In this document: positions 8,325 through 17,382 of the stretch, in pieces
Layout of the letters: each line of letters begins with the position of its first letter
How positions within the stretch are numbered: the stretch's first letter is position 1
DNA from: Synergistaceae bacterium
Lineage (GTDB): Bacteria; Synergistota; Synergistia; Synergistales; Synergistaceae
Direction: 5' to 3'
DNA length: 34,437 nucleotides
NCBI GenBank assembly: GCA_031289955.1
Contig: JAITOL010000132.1
Span: forward strand, 1 to 34,437
Notes under the pieces: generated by a model
Seen by the model: only the letters and a program-made list of their open reading frames with translations
Database searches by the model: none
Told to the model about the DNA's origin: nothing
Made by a program: the position numbers and the translations under genes

Positions 8325-10174
8325 GAGGCATGTCCACATCGAAAGGAATAAAACAAAAAAATAAAGATGCTATAAATAAAATAGTTGAATCCAACGGAGC
8401 GGAAAAGCCCCTTGTGCCCAAGTGGCTCTATTATGGGGCATTTATGCTGTCGTTTACGCTGCCGAACCTTGTATATTCGGGTCTAGCCTGGTTTGATACG
8501 CTTCACATAATGAAATGGTTTGCCACGATGGCCCCCATCGGCGTTATCACGCTCACGGCTGGCGTAACTCTTTGCGTCTTCGGCGCGAAGCGGACAAAAT
8601 TCACGCTTGATCCGTTCGCCATGGTGTGGCTCCTCTTAATGCTTCTCGTAACCGCCCAGCCGTTATTTATCAAACTGACTTCAGCGTCGACGTTCCTTAA
8701 AGAGTGGTTTTTCTTCGTGACGCTCATTGGAGTTTATATATTGGCGTACAACCTGCGGCCGCACGGAAAGCTTTTCATGGCGATCCTGTGGGGCAGCGCG
8801 GTCAATGCCGCGATCAACGTGCTGTTCGCCGAGCTTTTGATAAGGAATATGAACTCTGAAATACCATTTATCCGTCAATTCATAATGGACGTTCCCGGAA
8901 ACTACATCGGAAACACCGGTCAACAGGAGATGTTCGGCCTGTGGATGGCGATAGCGGTCTTCAACAGCCTGTTCCTTCACACGAGGTACTCGGGCGATTG
9001 GAAAACAAATATAAAATCGGGTCTTCTGATAGTGGCAAACATGTTCCTTCTCGCTGTAAACTCTTGCGGACTCTGGCGTTCCACAGCCAGAGGAGGGATT
9101 TTGGCGCTCGTCGTCGCAACCGTAGTCCTTCTCGCTATTATGCTCAGAAACAAGGAGTATAAAGCTACGAAAAATATCGCCGCAATGTTCGGGGTCGTCT
9201 TCGTATTCTTGGTTCTGGTCATGACCTTCAATTCCTCGTCCGGAACAAACAGAGGCGGAGAGCTCGCCAATAAGTTCATCGATATGGCGCGAAATCCCGG
9301 GACATTCGGGGGCAGAATCGCGATATGGAGGATAAGCAACGAGATTTTCCTCACAAAACCCATCGAGGGCGTCGGTCTTGGAAATTACAAATGGCATTTC
9401 CTCGACGGGCAGAGGATATTCTACGAAAAGCATCCCGAGCTGCTGGGAACTGAAGGATACAACTGGCAGTACACATACTGGGCTCACAGCGAATACCTGC
9501 AGTGGCTCTGCGAGACCGGCATCATTGGGGCATTGATCCTGGCTGCCCTCGGATTATGGTGGATTTACAGATTCTTGAAGGCGCTGATCGAGGGCAAACC
9601 GTTTACGCCCGAAGCCTTGTGGGGCTGTGCGGCTATTTTTCTGCTCTGGTTCGACGCGATCTTCAGCAGGCCGTTTCACAGGATAGAAAACGCCGTCTGG
9701 ATGTCGCTGGCGTTCGCCCTCGCCAATAGAACGCTTATGCCCGACATGCCCAAATGGATGGAGCGGGATAACGATTTCATCTACAGAGCCTTCGGCTGTT
9801 TCATGGTCGTTATCTCACTGAGCGGCTTTATCTTTTTAGGCGGGGGAATGATGGGAGATCAGATACTCCGGGAAGCGGTTTATGATTCCTCTCAGAGCGT
9901 AAAACGTGATATGGCGCGCGGCGCTCAGCGTTTCCCCATGTCGAGGGACGACGCTGTCGAACAGGCGGCTATTTTGGATATTTTCACCGGCAGACAGAAT
10001 GGCGATACCGAGACGTATATCCGAGGGGCGAGGGGACTCTACAACGCGTTCATGGCGCGACCGAATTCGGAGCGTCTTTACAGGTTGTTCGACAGCGCGC
10101 GGGAAATGCAAAACATTGAGCTCATGAAAGCTCTGCTTCCTTACCTTCCTCCCGGAACCGAGTCTATCGAGTAG
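8321..10174 (+). CDS. O-antigen ligase / polymerase-like membrane protein (Wzy_C family)
   Basis: A 617-residue protein with about twelve membrane helices (residues about 35-490) and a soluble helical tail (about 510-617) reminiscent of the TPR-like tails of some family members. The long outer loop contains the Wzy_C/WaaL hallmarks: a RSTARGG segment before a helix, then ARNPGTFGGRIAIWR, GVGLGNYKWHF and YWAHSEYLQWLCETGIIGALI. The family transfers or polymerises lipid-linked glycans in the periplasm; it includes WaaL ligases, Wzy polymerases and the pilin O-oligosaccharyltransferases PglL/PilO. Its place directly before pseudopilin genes makes a protein-glycosylating role plausible, but this is inference. 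The TTG start overlaps the parB stop; an ATG at 8330 is the alternative start. Confidence 0.75.
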   Translation: MRGMSTSKGIKQKNKDAINKIVESNGAEKPLVPKWLYYGAFMLSFTLPNLVYSGLAWFDTLHIMKWFATMAPIGVITLTAGVTLCVFGAKRTKFTLDPFAMVWLLLMLLVTAQPLFIKLTSASTFLKEWFFFVTLIGVYILAYNLRPHGKLFMAILWGSAVNAAINVLFAELLIRNMNSEIPFIRQFIMDVPGNYIGNTGQQEMFGLWMAIAVFNSLFLHTRYSGDWKTNIKSGLLIVANMFLLAVNSCGLWRSTARGGILALVVATVVLLAIMLRNKEYKATKNIAAMFGVVFVFLVLVMTFNSSSGTNRGGELANKFIDMARNPGTFGGRIAIWRISNEIFLTKPIEGVGLGNYKWHFLDGQRIFYEKHPELLGTEGYNWQYTYWAHSEYLQWLCETGIIGALILAALGLWWIYRFLKALIEGKPFTPEALWGCAAIFLLWFDAIFSRPFHRIENAVWMSLAFALANRTLMPDMPKWMERDNDFIYRAFGCFMVVISLSGFIFLGGGMMGDQILREAVYDSSQSVKRDMARGAQRFPMSRDDAVEQAAILDIFTGRQNGDTETYIRGARGLYNAFMARPNSERLYRLFDSAREMQNIELMKALLPYLPPGTESIE

Positions 10175-10181
10175 GTTCCCT

Positions 10182-10784
10182 ATGCGGCGGAAAAATGCGT
10201 TCACGCTCGTCGAGATAATGATCGCGCTCGCGATAGCCGGGATAATTCTGGCTGCCGGAATAGCTCCTCTTCTCTATACTTCCAGGCTCATCGCGTCGAC
10301 ACGGGAGGAGTTCGCGAACGCGAATCGGGAACGCGCGGCGGTGGGCAGAATATTTCAGGATGTCCGGGAAGCTTCGCTGCTCAATTCCGCCTCCCCGCTC
10401 AGAATAGTCGCGGCGGATACCCTCGCGTCGGGAGAGAATGATCTTTTGATCGTATGGACCATGACCCCGTCATACACACTGCGCCCGATGGGAAGCGTCG
10501 TATGGGGAGTTGCCGGAAAATCCACATTGAACGACGGTCTCGCTGGCGGCATATACAGGCTCGTCATCTCGGAGGATATAGAACCCGCTTCCGTGAAGCG
10601 CGAAGAGCTCGACTTCAGCAAAGCGGCTTTGATGTTGCCGGACGCCAAGGGAATCACTTTTTCGGCGCTCGATGACTCAGAATGGAAAAAAGAATACTCC
10701 GGCGCTTCTCCGAGAGCGCTGAGAGTGACAATAATCCACGAATCCGGAGAAATGATCTATGAGGACATACTGCCAAACTTCTAG
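10182..10784 (+). CDS. gspJ: Type II secretion pseudopilin GspJ-like
   Basis: A 200-residue minor pseudopilin. The type III signal peptide is NA/FTLVEIMIALAIAGIILAAG, with the conserved Glu at mature position 5 and a hydrophobic helix to about residue 28. The residue before the cleavage site is Ala rather than the usual Gly. The GspJ/PulJ assignment rests on length, the RAAVGRIFQDVREASLLN segment after the helix, the beta-rich C-terminal half, and its position before gspK. GspJ forms the tip complex with GspI and GspK. The ATG at 10182 has a poor Shine-Dalgarno and starts 7 bases after the preceding stop. Confidence 0.8.
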   Translation: MRRKNAFTLVEIMIALAIAGIILAAGIAPLLYTSRLIASTREEFANANRERAAVGRIFQDVREASLLNSASPLRIVAADTLASGENDLLIVWTMTPSYTLRPMGSVVWGVAGKSTLNDGLAGGIYRLVISEDIEPASVKREELDFSKAALMLPDAKGITFSALDDSEWKKEYSGASPRALRVTIIHESGEMIYEDILPNF

Positions 10785-11673
10785 GGGATTCATCCTCGTC
10801 GTAGTGCTTCTCGTATCGACGCTCTTCCTCAGCGCCGCTGTTTCTTTCGCGTGGTTCGCGAGACAGGAAATGAGGAGAGTATCCAGTGACGAATTCGCGA
10901 CCACGTCGCGAGGGCTCGCTGTAATGGCAGCCAAAGAAGCTTCCGGCTGGATAGCGGAGGACAGCGAGGAATACGACTCGCGCCACAGGCCTCTTTATTC
11001 CGGAACTATGCCGATCAGGATGGACTATGGAGATTTTCTCGTCTCTTTATCCATCTCTCCGCTCGACGATAAAATCCCCATAAACGGTATGTTCCTTCCC
11101 GACGGCGCCACCTTGAAAAACGAATACGCCTATCCATGGGCGCGCGCCTGGGGCAATATCGATCCCGAATTGGCGCCGCTTGTGCTCGATTTTATGGATC
11201 AAGACCGCGATATACGCCCGGGAAGCAGGGAGGACGACTCATTTCCCAACAGATCAATCTCGGATCTCGGAGAATTGCTCTGGATGCCCGATATGACACG
11301 TCTCGAAATTTACGGCTCGAGTTCTTCGGAGCTGGCCGCGGACAGATATTTCACAGTATACGGCGCCGCCGGAATAAATATCAACATGGCCCCGCCGGAG
11401 GTCTTGGCAATTCTGGACCCTGGAATTGGCGACGACGTCATAGAACGCCTCGTGGAGTTCAGGAATCAAAATAACATAAAAAACGCGGACGATCTTTCTA
11501 AAATAGCCGGTTTTTCCAGCACATCAGTAACACGGCTTAAAAACGTGATAAACTATAAAAGTGAATTTTATCTCGTCTCGATAAATGTCGCAAAAACCGG
11601 CGAGGAAAGAAACTTCGAGGCCGTATTGCGGCGCAAAGGCGACGGATGCGCTGTCGTCAACTGGAGGGAGTAA
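10759..11673 (+). CDS. gspK: Type II secretion pseudopilin GspK
   Basis: A 304-residue minor pseudopilin that caps the pseudopilus. The N-terminus SRG/FILVVVLLVSTLFLSAA is a prepilin signal without Glu5, as is usual for GspK. The periplasmic part shows ISPLDDKIPINGMF, FMDQDRDIRPGSREDD (calcium-site-like acidic cluster) and the YGAAGININMAPPEVLAIL block, followed by a helix-hairpin-helix-like segment (VIERLVEFRNQNNIKNADDL). These are characteristic of GspK. The ATG at 10759 overlaps the end of gspJ by 26 bases, indicating coupling. Confidence 0.88.
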   Translation: MRTYCQTSRGFILVVVLLVSTLFLSAAVSFAWFARQEMRRVSSDEFATTSRGLAVMAAKEASGWIAEDSEEYDSRHRPLYSGTMPIRMDYGDFLVSLSISPLDDKIPINGMFLPDGATLKNEYAYPWARAWGNIDPELAPLVLDFMDQDRDIRPGSREDDSFPNRSISDLGELLWMPDMTRLEIYGSSSSELAADRYFTVYGAAGININMAPPEVLAILDPGIGDDVIERLVEFRNQNNIKNADDLSKIAGFSSTSVTRLKNVINYKSEFYLVSINVAKTGEERNFEAVLRRKGDGCAVVNWRE

Positions 11674-11683
11674 CGGAACTGTA

Positions 11684-12841
11684 ATGAAGGAGAAAACCGG
11701 ATCCTACAGATTCAGAACGGATGATTCAGCGTCCGGCGACGTTGCCGGTCAGGGCAATGTCATACTGCTTCGAAGTTTCAGAAATCTCTCCGCTCACGAG
11801 TTCTCGTTTCCGTTCCAGGGAATGTCGAAGGCAAGGGACGCCCTCAAGATACAATATAAGCCCCTTCTGGGCGAAGGCACGCATCATGTGGAATTCATAC
11901 CCTTTTTCACAAAAGTTTCGAAAAAATCTTCCTCAGGATGCGTTTTCCTCCGGAACAAAGAAGAGGCGACCCCGCCCGACGAAACGGCGTCCGCGTTTGG
12001 GCGCGGCCGCACGATATGGCCGGTTCCTCTGGCGTTCGCGGGAGAAGTGGGCCCGAACGGACTGCTGATATGGACGGATGAAAAACTGATCACGAGCGTA
12101 TGGATAAAGGACTGGACCCCGGTATTCTATAAAACGACGCCATCCGAGGCGACCTCGCCGGAAGATGAGGAACGCGGCGCGCTGGAATACATCGAGGGCA
12201 TCGGGGGCAACGCGGAAAAAATACTTATCGTGGACGCAAAAGACGTGACGGACGAGGATATGGAAAGGTGCGGGCTTAAAACCATCGCCGCCTGCCCATC
12301 CTACGCGAACCTCGATCTCTCCGGCGCAGGAACGAACATGCGGGAGCATCGGGAGCGCCTGCTCTCGGCGCTCGCTGCGACATCGCGCGCGGCCCTTTGT
12401 TCAGGAATACTGTTTCTGATCGCCGCGTCCGTCATGTTCGCCAGACAGTCTTCCATAGAGTCGCGTGTCGCGTCAAACAGTATCGAGCTTTACGAAACGG
12501 CGTTCGAGGAGCGTTCGATGCAGCCCCTCGTATCCGCTGCCGCAAAACTCCGCTCGTCCGGCGAGATTGTGCGGGATGACTCTATAACCTCATTTCTGAG
12601 GGATATATCATCCGTATGGGAAAAACTCGGCGACGAATCCGGCATAACGATAGAAACGCTGAGGTACGGTTCTGAGAACGCCGATATTCAAGGAACGGCC
12701 GACGGCAACGAGCCCATACAGAGGCTGCGCTCGCGTCTCGAAGAGCTCGGATACTCTCTGCGCGTCGATAATATCCAGTCGATCCCTGGGGGCGGTATGC
12801 GTTTTTCCATGAACACATCGAAAGGCAGGTCGGTTGAATGA
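11684..12841 (+). CDS. gspL: Type II secretion inner-membrane platform protein GspL-like
   Basis: A 385-residue bitopic protein. A cytoplasmic part (about 1-230) would correspond to the divergent actin-like domain that binds the GspE ATPase. A membrane helix (about 236-254, ALCSGILFLIAASVMFA) follows, then a periplasmic coiled/ferredoxin-like part (SIELYETAFEER, then IQRLRSRLEELGYSLRV and RFSMN) typical of GspL. The start was set at the ATG at 11684 just after the gspK stop; the frame is open further upstream inside gspK, but that region has no good start signal. Position between gspK and a GspM-like gene supports the call. The cytoplasmic part is divergent. Confidence 0.75.
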   Translation: MKEKTGSYRFRTDDSASGDVAGQGNVILLRSFRNLSAHEFSFPFQGMSKARDALKIQYKPLLGEGTHHVEFIPFFTKVSKKSSSGCVFLRNKEEATPPDETASAFGRGRTIWPVPLAFAGEVGPNGLLIWTDEKLITSVWIKDWTPVFYKTTPSEATSPEDEERGALEYIEGIGGNAEKILIVDAKDVTDEDMERCGLKTIAACPSYANLDLSGAGTNMREHRERLLSALAATSRAALCSGILFLIAASVMFARQSSIESRVASNSIELYETAFEERSMQPLVSAAAKLRSSGEIVRDDSITSFLRDISSVWEKLGDESGITIETLRYGSENADIQGTADGNEPIQRLRSRLEELGYSLRVDNIQSIPGGGMRFSMNTSKGRSVE

Positions 12842-13308
12842 CCCTTATACGCGAGATCGCGTCCGATAGGGAGTTTCGCAGGCCGCTCGCAATGTGCGCT
12901 CTAGCTGTTTTCGTATGGGTCGTTTTTTTCGCGATAATGGCTTCGTTGCTCGCGTCGACCTCCAGAGTCGGATCGGATATCGCGTCGGGCGGCAGGGTGC
13001 TCGATTACGCCATGAAATACAGGGCGCTCCCGAGAAAGGGGATCGACGCGCGGAATACCGACGATCCGCTCGGAGCGCTGTCGCAGATAGTCGACGCGCT
13101 CGAACTGAGGGACAGGATGCGGCAGCTCACCTCAAATCAATCGGGCGTGTTGATACAACTCGACAAAATTTTCGGCGGCGAGATGAGGGAGTTTCTGGCT
13201 TCAGCCGAAAACAGAGGCCTCTCCATAAGAACGGCGGAGATAAGGGCGCTTCCGAGCGGCGGAGGGCGCGCGCTAAACGCCACCTTTATGCTGGAGCCGC
13301 TCAGATGA
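12838..13308 (+). CDS. gspM: Type II secretion protein GspM-like
   Basis: A 156-residue bitopic protein. One membrane helix at about 18-38 (AMCALAVFVWVVFFAIMASL) is followed by a helical region (about 70-105) and a small alpha/beta part ending in a strand (ALNATFMLEPL), as in the ferredoxin-like periplasmic domain of GspM. It starts on an ATGA overlap with the gspL-like gene and ends on an ATGA overlap with the next gene. GspM partners GspL in the inner-membrane platform. Sequence similarity alone is weak; the assignment depends on gene order and topology. Confidence 0.68.
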   Translation: MTLIREIASDREFRRPLAMCALAVFVWVVFFAIMASLLASTSRVGSDIASGGRVLDYAMKYRALPRKGIDARNTDDPLGALSQIVDALELRDRMRQLTSNQSGVLIQLDKIFGGEMREFLASAENRGLSIRTAEIRALPSGGGRALNATFMLEPLR

Positions 13309-13916
13309 AATTTCTCAGGTACGCGTGTTATCCCGCCATATTCATAGCGTCCGTTTTCCTGGGACTGTTGATTTTCGCCCCGTGGAAAGAAGCAGGGCTT
13401 TACGCGTTCGACAGACTGAGACTGGAGGCCTCCCGAAAGGGTTATTACGTGACGTGCGACAGCATGGAACAAGTCGGATTTTTTCGTCCGTCATACAGGA
13501 TGAGCGGTTTAGATGTGGAAGGCCCAATGGCCAGAGCGTCGTTATCCGACGTCGCCGTGTCGTTTTTTCCGGCGTCGAGCATATTTTCACGCGGCGCGCG
13601 AATTCGAACCGAATTCAACGACGCGCTGGTGATGTACATTCCCAACAATAAACTGAGCCTCATTAACGGAGAAGCGAACCTGTCCGCCTCGCGAAACACA
13701 ATATCCATCTCCGACGCGATTATTGAAGGAGACGTCAAAATGACGGGCGGCCTCGTTTTCGACGTTCAAAACAGAACCATCACGGAAAGCACAGCCGTAT
13801 TCAGTGTGCCTCCGCTCATAGGGGCAATGCTGGGAACCCCGGTTTTGAGTCGATTCGTGGAACCGGCGGGACAGGGTGAATGGAGAATCAGGGAAAATGC
13901 GCATCAGCGTCAATAG
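13305..13916 (+). CDS. gspN: Type II secretion protein GspN-like
   Basis: A 203-residue protein with an N-terminal membrane helix (about 8-24, YPAIFIASVFLGLLIFAPW) and a beta-rich periplasmic part. The alternating pattern (VTCDSMEQVGFFRPSYRMSG, then AIIEGDVKMTGGLVFDV) and the final GEWRI segment resemble GspN, an accessory T2SS component. The true start is the ATG at 13305, which overlaps the preceding stop (ATGA). The reading frame stays open upstream inside gspM, but that part is a shadow. Confidence rests on context and the repeated beta pattern. Confidence 0.62.
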   Translation: MKFLRYACYPAIFIASVFLGLLIFAPWKEAGLYAFDRLRLEASRKGYYVTCDSMEQVGFFRPSYRMSGLDVEGPMARASLSDVAVSFFPASSIFSRGARIRTEFNDALVMYIPNNKLSLINGEANLSASRNTISISDAIIEGDVKMTGGLVFDVQNRTITESTAVFSVPPLIGAMLGTPVLSRFVEPAGQGEWRIRENAHQRQ

Positions 13917-14799
13917 AGTGGAAATACTGCGTGTATCGGCAGCAATAGCGCTGGGGCTGCTCGTTTCGTTCGTCTTGTGCGCCGGGGCAAAGGCGTTTAT
14001 GGCGTCCCGTTCCATGGCCTCTCAAAAAGAGCTCGCGGCCATTGTATCGCAAAGACAACCGTCGATTTTTTACGCGGGGGCCTCGCAAAACCGTGAAAAA
14101 ACTGATATTTCCTTCGCTTCGTTCGGCGTTCCGGACGCCGACCCGGAAAAACGCGCGCCCCTCGCCGTCGCTCAATCCGCTCCAGTCGGCAGTATAAAGG
14201 ATTTCAAACTCTTCGGAACCCTGCCGTCCATAGGAGTTTGGATCGAGACGAAATCAGGCTCTTCGTTCGTCCTGAAAAATGGCGGGCATGACGGTTATAT
14301 TCTCAGCGACATAGCGCCGGACATGGCAATTTTTACCAGAGACGGCGAATCATTCCCGCTGTATCTGACATTTTGGTCTCCCGCCGATAAACGTCCCGCC
14401 GCGGCGGCCAGAGCGATGCCGCGAGCTCCTGATCCCGCCCCGGTGATCGAGGCGCCGAATCCCGAGTCCGGGATTGTTCTTGCGGAGGCCAACGGATCGG
14501 ACGGCACGATAACGAGGGAGCTCCTCAACGATCTGTTGACGAACCCGCTGAATGAAGTGCGCAAAATGAGGCTGGTGCCGGCTGACAACGGAATGATGAT
14601 AATGGGCATGAGATCGGACAGCCTGTTTTCGAAGCTTGGGATGCAGCCAAACGACGTGATAACGAACGTCAACGGCATCGGCATAGACGATGTGGGCAAT
14701 GTCTCGAACGTCATCAGCTCGATGCTCTCGGGCGCGCGTCTCGACTTTCAGGTCGAGCGCGAGGGAGAGCCGCTGAAACTCGGTTACGCGGTGAAATAG
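13897..14799 (+). CDS. gspC: Type II secretion protein GspC-like with PDZ domain
   Basis: A 300-residue inner-membrane protein that links the platform to the secretin. A short cytoplasmic N-terminus is followed by a membrane helix (about 12-32). An HR-like region lies at about 87-165 (IKDFKLFGTLPSIGVWIE, then YILSDIAPDMAIFTRDG), then a Pro/Ala-rich linker, and a C-terminal PDZ domain with LFSKLGMQPNDVITNVNG. The ATG at 13897 was chosen because GGAG lies about 11 bases upstream and it gives a normal short N-terminus; a GTG at 13876 is in frame and possible. The start overlaps the end of the GspN-like gene by 20 bases. Confidence 0.85.
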   Translation: MRISVNRVEILRVSAAIALGLLVSFVLCAGAKAFMASRSMASQKELAAIVSQRQPSIFYAGASQNREKTDISFASFGVPDADPEKRAPLAVAQSAPVGSIKDFKLFGTLPSIGVWIETKSGSSFVLKNGGHDGYILSDIAPDMAIFTRDGESFPLYLTFWSPADKRPAAAARAMPRAPDPAPVIEAPNPESGIVLAEANGSDGTITRELLNDLLTNPLNEVRKMRLVPADNGMMIMGMRSDSLFSKLGMQPNDVITNVNGIGIDDVGNVSNVISSMLSGARLDFQVEREGEPLKLGYAVK

Positions 14800-14805
14800 A
14801 TAAAT

Positions 14806-15228
14806 ATGACAAAGGGCTTCACGATGATCGAAACAATGGTGTCGGTTCTTATTTTGGGGCTTGTGGTGACGGCGTCGCTGAAACTCGTCGCGTTGTCGCA
14901 AAGAGGCCTCTGGGAAGCGAGGGCGCGAGAAGAGATCCTTCGCGAGGCGTCCATACTTCAGATCAAAACGGCGCAAAATCCGCTCGATATATTCGGAACC
15001 CTCGGCGACGTGGATTGGAAGGTGACGGAGGAGTCATCGCCTCTTTGGAAGGACGGCGGCATCGACATAGCGTCGCTCGGTTTCTCGAATGAGGCGAACG
15101 CGGAATTGGAGAGTTTCAAAGCGCGCGCTAAAAAATGGCGCGAAATAACCGTCACGAAAAATGGAAAAACAATAAAACTTTTTTTGCCTCCAAAGAGCGA
15201 ATTGGTTTCATCTGGCGACAGGATGTGA
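14806..15228 (+). CDS. gspI: Type II secretion pseudopilin GspI-like
   Basis: A 140-residue minor pseudopilin. The prepilin signal is very short: MTKG/FTMIETMVSVLILGLVV, with Gly at -1 and Glu at +5, followed by a hydrophobic helix to about residue 24. Size and the helix continuation (KLVALSQRGLWEARAREE) suit GspI. It starts six bases after gspC and is followed by a 72-base gap before gspD, the longest spacing within the run. GspI would form the tip trimer with the GspJ and GspK proteins encoded upstream. Confidence 0.8.
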   Translation: MTKGFTMIETMVSVLILGLVVTASLKLVALSQRGLWEARAREEILREASILQIKTAQNPLDIFGTLGDVDWKVTEESSPLWKDGGIDIASLGFSNEANAELESFKARAKKWREITVTKNGKTIKLFLPPKSELVSSGDRM

Positions 15229-15300
15229 TTTAATACTCTGGTATTTCCATGTATTCAATTTCCCGCAACTGTATTTAAACTAGACATTGAGGTGAAGCGA

Positions 15301-17376
15301 ATGGGCAGACGAACCATCGCGGTATTTTTTACAATCATGCTGATTATTTCGATAACGCTCTTGGCGAACGAAACGCGCGCGGCTGAACCGCAAACTCCGG
15401 AGGATCCCGAACAGAACGAACAGAACCTCGTTTCCGCCGCGCGGGCCATGCGCGCGTCGGGCAAAGTGCAGTTCAACTTCAAGGATCTCGATATGATCCA
15501 GTTCATACGCTTCATGTCGGAATTGCTCGGAGAGAACATAGTCGTGAGCCCAGGGGTGAGGGGAACAGTGTCGGTGGTATCGCCAAAGGCCGTCTCCATA
15601 CAGGAATCCCGCCTCGTAATGCTCTCCGCGCTCGAGATGAACGGGCTCTCCCTCCAGAACATGGGCAGCTACTCGAAAATCGTTCCCGCTAACGCGGGGC
15701 CCTCCAACAACAACGAGATAGTGAAGGGACAGAACCTCGTCGTTCCCGGCGAGCAGCTCGTCGTTCAGATTGTTCCCCTAAAATACGTCAAGGCGGGTTT
15801 TGTGATAGATCCCATCAAGCTTGGAGTCCCCGGAATCAACATGGCGCCGTTATCCGGCGGCGCCTCGGTGCTTCTGAGCGGCAGAGCCGTCATGCTGAAC
15901 CGGGCGATGAGCATAATAAAGGCGCTGGACGTGCCCGACAGCGTCAGAAGCGTCAAAACGATAGCGCTCAACTACGCCTCGCCGAAACTTGTCGAGAGCC
16001 ATCTCAACGCGCTCGCCAAAGAAGCGACGTCGCGTATGGCCTCTCTCATAGCCATAGGGGATGAACGGAGCGGAAAAATCATACTCGTCGGCACGAAAGA
16101 CTCTCTGGCGGAAGCGGAGCTGCTTCTGACCGAGCTCGACGTCCCCGCTACCTCTTCCAACTTCCACATATACAGACTGCAAAACGCCGACGCGACATCC
16201 GTCGCCGAGCAGCTCAGCCAGATACTCGCCGTCGCGTCCCGCCTCCAGGTTCAGCAGAGGGGCGGCGGACAGGGCGCTCAGGGCGGCGGCGGAGCGGCGC
16301 CGGCGATGCCGACGAGCGTCGTCCCCGACGTCCCCACTAACAGCCTCATCCTCACGGCGACCCAGGAACAGTTTTCGGCCATAAAGGATATCATCGAGGA
16401 GCTGGACGTACAGCCCAAACAGGTGCTTCTTCGCGGCTTGATAGCCGAGATAAACCTGACGAAGCTCAACAGCGCGGGGATAGACTGGTCCGCGTGGGGC
16501 GGCGACGCCGGAAATAATCTTTTGATCGGAGGCAACGCTCAGTTGGGCGCTACAGGACTGCCGGCGCAGTTCATGCAGTGGTTCACCGAGATGACGCAGG
16601 TTGAGGAATACCGCGTCGATGCTAACGGAAACGCCTACACAACAAGCAATACACAGGGTATGGGGCTCGTCTACGCGTACATAAAGATGCTCAACCAGTA
16701 CAACGCGATAAATGTCCTCTCTATGCCGCGCCTCATGTGCACGGACAACATGGAGAGCGCCCTTCAGGTCGGTCAGGTGATCCCCCAGTTGAAGGGTCAG
16801 ATCACCGATATATCGAACCCGGCCGCCATGCAGAGCAGCTACGAGTACAAGGATACGGGTCTCATCCTCAAGGTGACGCCCCATATCAGGAGCGGAAATC
16901 TCGTGGCCCTCGACATAGAGCAGACGATAGAGGATGTCCTGAGCACGCCCGGTTCCACGACTCCCGTGACCTCGAAGCGCCTCATCAAAACGAACGTAAT
17001 GGTGGCGAACAACGAGACGATCATATTGGGCGGACTCATAAGGGAAGTGGAGCGCACGTTAAAAAACCGCGTTCCAGGCATCTCGTATATTCCAATCCTG
17101 GGGAACCTCTTCACGTCGAGCGAGCGCCAGAGGGAGAAGATAGACCTGATGGTCTTCCTGACGCCGCGCATTATCGAGACCCCGCAGCAGGCGACCGAGG
17201 CGACGATAGAGGTGACGACGGGCGCGGACGGTTTGAGCCTGGGCGAACGCGAGACAATAATAAAATACTACGATGAGTTCAAAAAATCGGGAGCGCGGGA
17301 GGGCGTCTCTCAGGATATTATGCGACTCCGGCGCGAGGTATCGAGCGGCGATGTCGCCCCCGGCGGGGGACAATAA
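15301..17376 (+). CDS. gspD: Type II secretion secretin GspD
   Basis: Outer-membrane channel of the T2SS; 691 residues. A signal peptide (about 1-28, cleavage near TRA/AE) is followed by an N0 domain (VQFNFKDLDMIQFIRFMSEL, about 57-130), N-domain repeats with FHIYRLQNADATSVAEQLSQIL and a Gly/Ala-rich insert, then the secretin core (QVLLRGLIAEINLTKLNSAG; PRLMCTDNMESALQVGQVIP; VMVANNETIILGGLIREVE). The terminal VPGISYIPILGNLFTSSERQREKIDLMVFLTPRI is the classical secretin signature. The ATG at 15301 is preferred over a GTG at 15292 because GAGGTGA (15289-15295) is a well-placed Shine-Dalgarno. The presence of this gene shows that the organism has an outer membrane. Confidence 0.95.
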   Translation: MGRRTIAVFFTIMLIISITLLANETRAAEPQTPEDPEQNEQNLVSAARAMRASGKVQFNFKDLDMIQFIRFMSELLGENIVVSPGVRGTVSVVSPKAVSIQESRLVMLSALEMNGLSLQNMGSYSKIVPANAGPSNNNEIVKGQNLVVPGEQLVVQIVPLKYVKAGFVIDPIKLGVPGINMAPLSGGASVLLSGRAVMLNRAMSIIKALDVPDSVRSVKTIALNYASPKLVESHLNALAKEATSRMASLIAIGDERSGKIILVGTKDSLAEAELLLTELDVPATSSNFHIYRLQNADATSVAEQLSQILAVASRLQVQQRGGGQGAQGGGGAAPAMPTSVVPDVPTNSLILTATQEQFSAIKDIIEELDVQPKQVLLRGLIAEINLTKLNSAGIDWSAWGGDAGNNLLIGGNAQLGATGLPAQFMQWFTEMTQVEEYRVDANGNAYTTSNTQGMGLVYAYIKMLNQYNAINVLSMPRLMCTDNMESALQVGQVIPQLKGQITDISNPAAMQSSYEYKDTGLILKVTPHIRSGNLVALDIEQTIEDVLSTPGSTTPVTSKRLIKTNVMVANNETIILGGLIREVERTLKNRVPGISYIPILGNLFTSSERQREKIDLMVFLTPRIIETPQQATEATIEVTTGADGLSLGERETIIKYYDEFKKSGAREGVSQDIMRLRREVSSGDVAPGGGQ

Positions 17377-17382
17377 CGGTTC

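Noticed and set aside
12894-13304. Upstream part of a 340-residue open frame in front of the GspN-like gene
   Set aside because: It lies out of frame inside gspM, is Arg-rich and has no domain features; the real gene starts at the ATG at 13305, which overlaps the gspM stop.
15229-15300. Promoter directly upstream of gspD
   Set aside because: TAAACT and TATTTA look like -10 boxes, but no -35 hexamer is at a suitable distance, so no call was made.
15850-16884. Long antisense open frame (344 codons) opposite gspD
   Set aside because: Its composition is that of a shadow of a GC-rich coding strand, while gspD matches secretins throughout. No ribosome binding site.
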